DNA of 10,773 nucleotides, from assembly GCA_012271025.1 (NCBI GenBank), contig JAAXHF010000306.1:1-10773 (forward strand), read 5' to 3'. The position numbers were made by a program, and so were the translations under genes. Numbering within the stretch: position 1 is the first letter of the stretch; every line of letters begins with the position of its first letter. The stretch comes from Deltaproteobacteria bacterium. GTDB taxonomy: Bacteria; Desulfobacterota_B; Binatia; Bin18. The notes beneath the pieces were generated by a model, which worked only from the letters and a program-made list of their open reading frames with translations, searched no databases and was not told the DNA's origin. Positions 5,233 through 10,773 of this stretch are shown piece by piece.

Positions 5233-6039
5233 TCAGGGCAGCAGGGCGATGATCCGCACCGGCGCGCCCGAGCCCCCGGCGATCTTCATCGGCAGCGCAA
5301 TCAGCAGCGCCCCGCTCGGCGGCAGCTGGTCGAGGTTGGCCACATTCTCCAGCCCGGGCAGATTGGCGCCGTGCACGATCCGATGGACCATGAAGTCCGA
5401 CGACTGGCCGTAGTCAAGGCTCGGCGTGTCCACGCCAATCGCGTCAATGCTGCGCTGTGAGACGAGGAACTGGGCGGCCTCGTCGGAGAAGGCCGGAAAG
5501 TGCAGCGTGGTCACGTCGCCGGGCTCATCGCTGCCCAAATAGCGCTGCTTGTCCGGCCAACGTTTGCCCCAGCCGCTGTACATCAGGACGATGGCGCCCG
5601 AGGGAATGCGGCCGTGGGCCTGCTCCCAGGCTGCAATATCGGCCACGCTCAGGCGATAGTCCGCGTCTGTGGACGCCTGGGCCTCAACGTCGATAACGAC
5701 CGCCGGTCCGATCAGCTGCTGGACCGGAACGTCCGCCGCCGTGCGCTTGCCCTCGGCAAAATGGATCGGGGCGTCCATATGGGTGCCGCCGTGCTCGGCC
5801 AGGCAGATATTATTGGCCGCATACCAGTAGCCGGCCTCGGTGTGGCCGGCGGCAACCACCTCACGCTCAAACGGTTTGGCCGTCGGCCAGTAGACCGTGT
5901 TTTCATCGAAGGCATAGGTCAGGTCCAGCACTTTGCTGTCGTCGATGTTCCAGTCGGTCGGGGTCGCCGGGGGCGCCAGCCAGCCGCTCAGGATGACGAG
6001 CAGGGCCAGATATCCACCACGCTTGAGAGAGCCTGACAT
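5233..6039 (-). CDS. Exported cyclase-family metal hydrolase (kynurenine formamidase-like fold)
   Basis: A 268-residue protein of the Cyclase family (PF04199 type), which includes kynurenine formamidase and isatin hydrolase, metal-dependent enzymes that hydrolyse amides or cyclic amides. The signature HGGTHMDAPIHF is at 83-94, giving likely metal ligands His83, His87 and Asp89. GVDTPSLDYG lies at 202-211, and His224 and Glu231 are candidates for the remaining active-site pair. The N-terminus has a signal peptide: Lys6-Arg7, then a hydrophobic core GYLALLVILSGWLA and a Pro/Ala-rich region around 22-27. There is no lipobox Cys, so it is probably a soluble periplasmic or secreted protein. A perfect AGGAGGT 6 bases before ATG 6039-6037 decides the start over a longer open frame to 6078. 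It is the first gene of the leftward set and diverges from the ADH operon. Confidence 0.88.
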   Translation of the reverse strand: MSGSLKRGGYLALLVILSGWLAPPATPTDWNIDDSKVLDLTYAFDENTVYWPTAKPFEREVVAAGHTEAGYWYAANNICLAEHGGTHMDAPIHFAEGKRTAADVPVQQLIGPAVVIDVEAQASTDADYRLSVADIAAWEQAHGRIPSGAIVLMYSGWGKRWPDKQRYLGSDEPGDVTTLHFPAFSDEAAQFLVSQRSIDAIGVDTPSLDYGQSSDFMVHRIVHGANLPGLENVANLDQLPPSGALLIALPMKIAGGSGAPVRIIALLP

Positions 6040-6114
6040 ACGCCTACCTCCTGATCCGGACCGGGACACGGCCTGCAATAGCGCATAGCCGGCGGCCCGA
6101 CAAGCGGCGCCGCA

Positions 6115-6144
6115 TTGACAAAGCCGAGGGGCCGGCAGGATAAT
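6115..6144 (+). promoter_or_regulatory. Sigma-70-type promoter of the ADH/flavoprotein operon
   Basis: A perfect TTGACA (6115-6120), an 18-base spacer and GATAAT (6139-6144, 5 of 6). The start would be near 6151, with a leader of about 56 bases ending in the AGGAGG site before ATG 6207. It lies within the 167-bp region between divergent genes. On the minus strand only a weak pair (TTGTCG and TATTGC, 17-base spacer) could drive the cyclase gene. Confidence 0.55.
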
Positions 6145-6206
6145 CGGGAGCCGCGAGAGGCCGAAGAGTCCGGCACTCCTGGCCCCGAGCCCAGAAGGAG
6201 GAAAGC

Positions 6207-7322
6207 ATGGTTCGCGAGTATAAATTCCCCCAGTTGGAGAATGTGATTTTCGGAGCCGGCGCGCTGGAGCGGGTGCCCGGCGAACTCGAGCGTTTCGGCA
6301 AGCGGCGCGCCCTGGTCCTGACCGGCAACAGCCTGTCGACCAAAACCGATCTGGTCCAGCAATTCGAGGCCCTGCTCGGAGAGCGCTGGGCCGGCACCTA
6401 CAACGGCTGCAAACAGCACGTGCCGAGCCACACGGTTGACGAAGCCGTGGCCATGGCGCGCGAGTGCGAGGCCGACGCCATCATCAGTTTTGGCGGCGGC
6501 AGTCCGATTGACGCGGCCAAGATTGTGGCCCTGGAACTGCTCGAAGACGCTCAGACCCAGGCCGACATGCCCCAGATTGCGATTTCGACCACGCTGTCGG
6601 CGGGTGAGTTCACCCCCTTTGCCGGGATCACCGATGAGGCCACTCGGGTCAAGGGGCTACGGGTCGATCCACGCATCGTGCCCAAGACGGTCGTGCTCGA
6701 TCCCCAGGTGACCCTGCCGACCCCCCGGCAGCTGTGGTCGGCGACCGGCATCAAGGCGCTCGACCACGCCATTGAGGCTCTGTGGTCGGTCAACCCCCAG
6801 CCGGTGTCTGACGCCCTGGCCATGGAGGCGATCCGCAAGCTGCACGTCTCGCTGCCCCTGTCGGTCAAAGAGCCCGATAATGTTGAGGCGCGCGGCGAGT
6901 GTCAGGTGGCGGCCTGGCTGTCGATCTTTGGCCTGGGCAATGTCGGCGTCCGCCTCAGCCATATCTTCGGGCATCAGATTGGCGCCCGCTGGGACGTGCC
7001 GCACGGGGTGACCTCGTGCATCACGATTCCGCACTGCATGCGCTTTCTGGCACCCCAGACCCTGCCCCAGCAGGCCAAGATCGCCGAGGCGTTCGGCATT
7101 CAGGCCAACGGGCGGTCAGCCGAGGCGGTTGCGGCCGAGGCGGCCGAGGTGGTCGAGGCGTTCATTGACGGCTTTGACGTGCCCCGCCGCCTGCGTGATG
7201 TCGGAGCCAAGGAGGACGAGCTGTCGATTGTGGCCCAGGCCGTGATTGAGGAAAGCTCCCTGTGGCATAAGCAACAGGGCGCCGAAGAGGCCATGCTGGG
7301 GCTGCTCACGGCCATGTGGTAG
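6207..7322 (+). CDS. Iron-containing alcohol dehydrogenase family / maleylacetate reductase-like oxidoreductase
   Basis: A 371-residue NAD(P)-dependent group III dehydrogenase. The dinucleotide motif FGGGSPIDAAK is at 95-105, and STTLSAGEFTPFAGITD (128-143) resembles the 'PTT.SGSE.T..a..TD' stretch of maleylacetate reductases. In typical iron ADHs the metal ligands are an Asp and His in D-x3-H and two later His residues. Here His187, His252 and His266 (PHG) are kept with the usual 14-residue spacing of the last two, but the Asp position is Lys183, with an Asp at 186 next to His187 (GIKALDHAIEAL). This fits the maleylacetate reductase side of the family, in which the metal site is often changed. 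The substrate could be a keto or semialdehyde intermediate. AGGAGG precedes the ATG. It leads a two-gene operon with the flavoprotein 26 bp downstream. Confidence 0.88.
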   Translation: MVREYKFPQLENVIFGAGALERVPGELERFGKRRALVLTGNSLSTKTDLVQQFEALLGERWAGTYNGCKQHVPSHTVDEAVAMARECEADAIISFGGGSPIDAAKIVALELLEDAQTQADMPQIAISTTLSAGEFTPFAGITDEATRVKGLRVDPRIVPKTVVLDPQVTLPTPRQLWSATGIKALDHAIEALWSVNPQPVSDALAMEAIRKLHVSLPLSVKEPDNVEARGECQVAAWLSIFGLGNVGVRLSHIFGHQIGARWDVPHGVTSCITIPHCMRFLAPQTLPQQAKIAEAFGIQANGRSAEAVAAEAAEVVEAFIDGFDVPRRLRDVGAKEDELSIVAQAVIEESSLWHKQQGAEEAMLGLLTAMW

Positions 7323-7348
7323 ACGCCCACGCCTGTCAAGGAGCGGAC

Positions 7349-8626
7349 ATGCCGAATCCAACTCTCCGTGTCATCCACGAGCCGCCGCGCTCGACACCGG
7401 TCAAGGCCGAGACCCAGGTGCTGGTGGTCGGTGGCGGGTCGGCCGGTGTGGCTGCGGCCGTGGCTGCGGCGCGCAACGGGGCCGATGTGATCCTGGTCGA
7501 GCGGCTCGGCTATCTGGGCGGGCTGGCCAGCGGCGGCCTGATCATTCTGCTGCTGACCCTGGACGACGGTCGGGGCCGGCAGGTCGTGGGCGGTTTGTGC
7601 CAAGAGGTGACGGACCGGCTGGCCCAGCGCGAGGCCGCCTATTTCCCGCCCCGAACCGAGTGGGGTAGTGCCGATCAGGATCTCGTCAGCCGGAATCGCA
7701 ACTGGGGGCTGGTGTGGGGTCACAGCCCGCACCGGGTGCGCTACTCGGTCGCCTACGATCCCGAAGAATTCAAGTTTGCGCTGAACCGGATGACCCAGGA
7801 GGCCGGGGTGCGACTGTTGCTGCACGCCTATGCCTGCGACGCTATTGTCCAGGACGGCCGGGTCAGCGGGGTGGCCTTTCAGGCCAAGTCCGGCCGGTTC
7901 GCCATTCTGGCCGATGTCGTCATTGATGCCAGCGGCGACGGCGATATCTTCACCTCTGCCGGGACCGCCTATGAGAGCGAGAAAGTCCTGCCGTGGCTGT
8001 GGTTCTGCATGGGTGGGGTCGAAGACCCCGAGGCCGCTATCGAAGCCGGGGGCTGGTTTTTCCACACCCCGGGCGAGGGCAAGGTCCTGATGCCGTGGGG
8101 GGCGACCGAGCGGATCAGCCGTAAGATCGACGCCACCGACCCCGAAGACCTGACCTATGCCGAGTTGGAATGCCGCAAGCAGGTCATGGCCGAGGCGGAC
8201 CGTTTGCGGCGTGAGGTGCCGGGCTTTGCCAAGGCCCACTTCTGTCACATTGCCGATCAAATCGGTATCACCGAGAGCCGCCGTCTGGTCGGCGAGGCCG
8301 TGCTGGGCCGGGACGACATCGACACGCCGTGTGAGGATGTGATTGCCCTGACCGGGCACTGGACCAAATACGAGGCCGTGTACCACATTCCCTACCGGTC
8401 GCTGCTGGCCAGGGAATTTCCCAACCTGCTGGTGGCCGGTCGCTGCATCTCGGTCGATCACCGGGTCCATCACGCCACCAAAGAGATTCCGCCGTGTATT
8501 GCGACCGGCGAGGCGGCCGGCACCGCAGCCGCGCTGGCCGCACAGGCAGGCATACCGCCCAAACAGATTCAGGTCTCCGCCCTGCAAAAGCGTCTCGAAG
8601 AGGGCGGGGTGATTCTGCGCCTGTGA
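7349..8626 (+). CDS. FAD-dependent oxidoreductase
   Basis: A 425-residue flavoprotein. An N-terminal Rossmann fold has VLVVGGGSAGVAAAVAAARN (24-43) and the ribose-binding acid Glu51 in DVILVERLGYLGGLASGG. The second FAD motif is near the C-terminus: NLLVAGRCISVDHRVHHATK followed by EIPPCIATGEAAGTAAALAA, typical of the FAD_oxidored (PF12831-like) group, whose members oxidise or reduce diverse organic acids and side chains. VIDASGDGDIFTSAG in the middle is the usual 'DaTGDgD.a..aG' segment. There is no signal peptide. The start at 7349 has AAGGAG (7338-7343) 5 bases upstream; an in-frame ATG at 7316 overlaps the ADH end and lacks support. It is co-transcribed with the ADH. The substrate is unknown, and a step before or after the ADH is a reasonable guess. 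Confidence 0.88.
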   Translation: MPNPTLRVIHEPPRSTPVKAETQVLVVGGGSAGVAAAVAAARNGADVILVERLGYLGGLASGGLIILLLTLDDGRGRQVVGGLCQEVTDRLAQREAAYFPPRTEWGSADQDLVSRNRNWGLVWGHSPHRVRYSVAYDPEEFKFALNRMTQEAGVRLLLHAYACDAIVQDGRVSGVAFQAKSGRFAILADVVIDASGDGDIFTSAGTAYESEKVLPWLWFCMGGVEDPEAAIEAGGWFFHTPGEGKVLMPWGATERISRKIDATDPEDLTYAELECRKQVMAEADRLRREVPGFAKAHFCHIADQIGITESRRLVGEAVLGRDDIDTPCEDVIALTGHWTKYEAVYHIPYRSLLAREFPNLLVAGRCISVDHRVHHATKEIPPCIATGEAAGTAAALAAQAGIPPKQIQVSALQKRLEEGGVILRL

Positions 8627-8636
8627 GCGACACGCC

Positions 8637-9011
8637 TCAGCCGGACTCGGCCGGGCGAGGGGTGAGGGTGATTCTGGGCGCGTGGTCGCCCGGGCCGCGG
8701 GGGAGTTCGTTCAGCCGGATTAGGTCCTGCCGAACCCGCTGGCGCAGGGCTTCCAGCCGCACACCGCCGCACTTGTCGGGCAGCGGGGCGAGCGTTTCCA
8801 GTCCCATCGCCAGCATGGTCTGGGCGCCCGGATAGCCGGACGCCCATTTGTGATAGCCGACCGCGACCCGGATGAGGCCGAGAAACAGTTGCCAGGTGGT
8901 GTCGTCGTCCTCGACCGTGTCGAGTGCGTCTTCCAGCGCTTCGTGGGCTTCAAAATAGCGTCCCGAGTTAAAGTCCTTGATCGACCGCAGCAGGGCCGGA
9001 TGGTAGCGCAT
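8637..9011 (-). CDS. DUF309 domain protein
   Basis: A 124-residue all-helical protein with the DUF309 pattern: FNSGRYFEAHEALEDAL (14-30), i.e. the 'F..G.Y.EAHE.LE' helix carrying paired acidic and His residues, then WQLFLGLIRVAVGYHKWASG (40-59), GAQTMLAMGLETLAPLP and a Pro/Arg-rich tail. The family has no established function, and the conserved E-x2-H-E residues suggest a metal or ligand site. The tail after about residue 105 is low-complexity and poorly conserved in appearance. It converges on the flavoprotein gene with a 10-bp gap and diverges from the amidase gene across 68 bp. No clear ribosome binding site precedes the ATG, so the start is less certain, though homology begins within a few residues. 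Confidence 0.85.
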   Translation of the reverse strand: MRYHPALLRSIKDFNSGRYFEAHEALEDALDTVEDDDTTWQLFLGLIRVAVGYHKWASGYPGAQTMLAMGLETLAPLPDKCGGVRLEALRQRVRQDLIRLNELPRGPGDHAPRITLTPRPAESG

Positions 9012-9079
9012 GGCCGGGTATTGTAGCTTTTCTTTGGGTCGGAGAAAGTGCTAAGGGGAAGGCGAAGGAGGGCTCCATC

Positions 9080-10489
9080 ATGCCGAGCGTTGCTGAACTG
9101 TGTACCACAACCCTGACCGAGGCTGCCGCGCTGATCAAGAGCAAGGCGGTCTCGCCGGTCGAACTCACCCAGGCCATGCTGGACCGCATCGAAGCCATCG
9201 ACGGCACCCTGCACAGCTATATCACGGTGACTGCGGATTTCGCCCTGGAGCAGGCCCGGGCCGCGGAACAGGAAATCCTGGCCGGGACCTACCGGGGACC
9301 CCTGCACGGCATCCCGATCGCCGTCAAAGACCTGTGTTTCACCAAGGGCATTCGGACCACCTGCGCGTCCAAGATTCTGGCCGACTGGGTGCCCGACCAC
9401 AACGCCACGGTCATGGACAAACTGTACGGCGCGGGTGCGGTGTTGCTGGGCAAGCTGGGCATGACCGAGTTTGCCCTGTCCGGCTATCATCCCTCGGTCG
9501 AACCGCCGCGCAACCCGTGGAATCCCGACCGCTGGCCGGGCGCGTCGTCGAGCGGCTCCGGTGCTGCCACGGCCGCCTCGCTGTGCTTTGGCTCGCTCGG
9601 TTCGGATACCGGTGGCTCGATCCGTTTTCCGTCTGCCGCGTGCGGCATTGTCGGCATCAAGCAGACCTACGGCCGGGTCAGCCGCTACGGCGTGTTTCCG
9701 CTCGGCGAGACCCTCGATCATGTCGGGCCGATGACGCGCAGCGTTGCCGATGCGGCGGTCATGCTGCGCGCGATTGCGGGCTTTGATCCCAACGATCCGA
9801 CCACCCGGCGGGAATCGGTCCGCGACTACATGGATCTGATCGATAACGGGGTCAAGGCGCTGCGGATCGGCGTGGATGAGGCCTACTGCACCGACGGCGT
9901 GGAGACCGAGGTCGGTCAGGCCGTGCTGGCCACGGTCAAGGTCTTGCAGGATGCAGGCGCCGATATCCGCGAGGTCAAGGTCAGCGGCATCACCGATGAG
10001 GTGCTGGACGCCTGGTTTACGATCTGCGCGGCCGAGGCTGCGGCCGCCCACGCCGAAACCTATCCGGCGCGGGCCGACGATTACGGTCCGACCTTTCGCT
10101 CTTTCCTGGAGGAGGGCGTCAAGGTCAGCGGTGCGGACTATGTCGCGGCGCACATCATACGCCAGGGGGTGTGCCGCATGATTGACGACCTGTGGCAGGA
10201 GGTCGATCTGCTGCTGTGTCCGTCAACGCCCAGCGCGCCCGTCCCCCTGTCGGAGTTTTCTCCCCACGCTCCCCTGTCGCGGGCGGCCGCCGGCGGTCTG
10301 CTGCGGCATACCGCGCCGTTCGATTTTTCGGGCAGCCCGACCATCTCGGTGCCGTGCGGCTTCAACGCGGATGGGCTGCCGCTGAGTCTCCAACTCGTCG
10401 GTCGCCACGGCGAGGAGGGCACGATCATACAGGCCGGCCAGGCCTATGAGCAGGCCACCGAGTGGCACACCCATCGGCCGCCGGTGTAG
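9080..10489 (+). CDS. Amidase-signature family hydrolase (GatA/AtzF-like)
   Basis: A 469-residue Ser-cisSer-Lys hydrolase. Lys83 lies in GIPIAVKDLCFTKG (77-90), the cis-Ser is Ser156 in PGASSSGSGAA (153-163), and the nucleophile is Ser180 in GSDTGGSIRFPSA (174-186). The 24-residue gap between the two Ser residues equals that of fatty-acid amide hydrolase and malonamidase E2. GIVGIKQTYGRVSRYG (188-203) and the C-terminal GSPTISVPCGFNADGLPLSL are family hallmarks. It hydrolyses C-N amide bonds of an unknown substrate. Full GatA function is unlikely because no gatC or gatB lies beside it, though this does not exclude it. AAGGAGGG (9065-9072) sits 7 bases before the ATG. It stands alone on its strand, facing the partial CoA-transferase, whose stop lies 12 bp beyond its own. 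There is no signal peptide, so it is cytoplasmic. Confidence 0.92.
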   Translation: MPSVAELCTTTLTEAAALIKSKAVSPVELTQAMLDRIEAIDGTLHSYITVTADFALEQARAAEQEILAGTYRGPLHGIPIAVKDLCFTKGIRTTCASKILADWVPDHNATVMDKLYGAGAVLLGKLGMTEFALSGYHPSVEPPRNPWNPDRWPGASSSGSGAATAASLCFGSLGSDTGGSIRFPSAACGIVGIKQTYGRVSRYGVFPLGETLDHVGPMTRSVADAAVMLRAIAGFDPNDPTTRRESVRDYMDLIDNGVKALRIGVDEAYCTDGVETEVGQAVLATVKVLQDAGADIREVKVSGITDEVLDAWFTICAAEAAAAHAETYPARADDYGPTFRSFLEEGVKVSGADYVAAHIIRQGVCRMIDDLWQEVDLLLCPSTPSAPVPLSEFSPHAPLSRAAAGGLLRHTAPFDFSGSPTISVPCGFNADGLPLSLQLVGRHGEEGTIIQAGQAYEQATEWHTHRPPV

Positions 10490-10501
10490 GCCGGACGTGG
10501 C

Positions 10502-10773
10502 TCAGGTCGCGCCCCGGTACAGGGCGCCCTGCTTGTACAGGGCGTCGAGGCTGTCCGGGGAGCGCCCCAGATACTGGCCGAACACCTCGTCGTTGTGTTC
10601 GCCGAGGAAGGGCGCCTCAAGGTCCAGGCTGTCCGGGAAGGCCGAGAATTTGAACGGAAAACCGGGGATCGTTACCTCACCCAGAATCCGGTCCGGGACC
10701 TGACGGACCATTTTTCGGGCCGCAAAATACGGGTGGGAAACCGTTTCTTCAATCGACATGACCGGGCCGGAGA
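10502..10773 (-). CDS. CaiB/BaiF CoA-transferase, C-terminal part (gene runs off the window)
   Basis: The frame encodes the last 90 or so residues of a third class III CoA-transferase. It reads SGPVMSIEETVSHPYFAARK, the usual 'GPV.s.eE...dPh..AR.mv' segment, and ends with FLGEHNDEVFGQYLGRSPDS and ALYKQGALYRGAT, the family's C-terminal 'lGeH..eVl...lG.s...i..L...gvi' motif. The Met at 10759 is internal: the frame continues open to the window edge with family-like residues. The catalytic Asp region lies outside the window, so activity cannot be judged. It converges on the amidase gene with a 12-bp gap and no visible terminator hairpin. Confidence 0.85.
   Translation of the reverse strand, partial: SGPVMSIEETVSHPYFAARKMVRQVPDRILGEVTIPGFPFKFSAFPDSLDLEAPFLGEHNDEVFGQYLGRSPDSLDALYKQGALYRGAT

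Noticed and set aside
6150..6190. Weak stem (GAGT/ACTC within GGCC/GGCC) in the ADH leader, considered as a riboswitch or attenuator
   Set aside because: The paired segments are only four bases each, interrupted by mismatches, with no U-run or conserved riboswitch core.
7333..7343. GTCAAGG before the flavoprotein gene, resembling half of the left-side palindromes
   Set aside because: It has no second arm, and it is explained by the AAGGAG ribosome binding site.
7100..8587. A 495-codon open frame on the minus strand opposite the ADH end and the flavoprotein
   Set aside because: It is antisense to proteins with complete FAD and NAD motifs and shows no domain of its own. The frame is open because of codon bias.
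8720..10153. A 477-codon open frame on the minus strand opposite the amidase, overlapping the DUF309 gene
   Set aside because: The amidase catalytic triad on the plus strand and the DUF309 motif in a different minus frame explain the DNA better.
10487..10504. Search for a bidirectional terminator between the convergent amidase and third CoA-transferase genes
   Set aside because: The 12-bp gap has no inverted repeat or T-run; any terminator would have to lie inside the coding ends.

Overview
The window looks like chromosomal DNA from a GC-rich environmental bacterium, probably uncultured. The metabolic genes resemble those of lineages that collect CaiB/BaiF-type CoA-transferases, amidases and cyclases, such as some Tectomicrobia-like or proteobacterial genomes. 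That placement is an impression from gene content; the sequence holds no rRNA, tRNA or phylogenetic marker to fix it.

Left part (1 to about 1980) is an accessory patch with lower GC and small genes. It holds the 3' part of a membrane protein of unknown function that runs out of frame into the tail of a broken hicB. An orphan HicB-like antitoxin, a small antitoxin-like hypothetical and a ClpX-type zinc-finger/helix-turn-helix regulator (minus strand) follow, and then a complete hicBA toxin-antitoxin pair. The regulator's promoter lies inside two near-identical palindromes (GTCAAG-N5-CTTGAC), which suggests a tightly controlled, perhaps self-regulated gene.

Middle part (1974 to 6039, minus strand, read right to left) holds a cyclase-family hydrolase with a signal peptide, two neighbouring class III CoA-transferases and a histidine phosphatase. 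The phosphatase start codon directly abuts the stop of the gene before it. Only one of the two CoA-transferases keeps the catalytic Asp of the family, so they may form a heteromeric enzyme.

Right part (6040 to 10773) begins with a 167-bp divergent control region carrying a good sigma-70-like promoter. An iron-containing alcohol dehydrogenase/maleylacetate-reductase-like enzyme and an FAD-dependent oxidoreductase follow as a plus-strand pair. A DUF309 protein (minus), an amidase-signature enzyme (plus) and the C-terminal end of a third CoA-transferase (minus, running off the window) complete it.

Together, 2616-10773 reads as a catabolic neighbourhood: hydrolysis of an amide, ester or lactone-like compound (amidase, cyclase), redox steps (ADH, flavoprotein) and CoA activation of the resulting acid (CoA-transferases). 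The substrate cannot be told from sequence. No IS element, CRISPR array, RNA gene or convincing rho-independent terminator was seen, and no gene-free stretch exceeds 300 bp.
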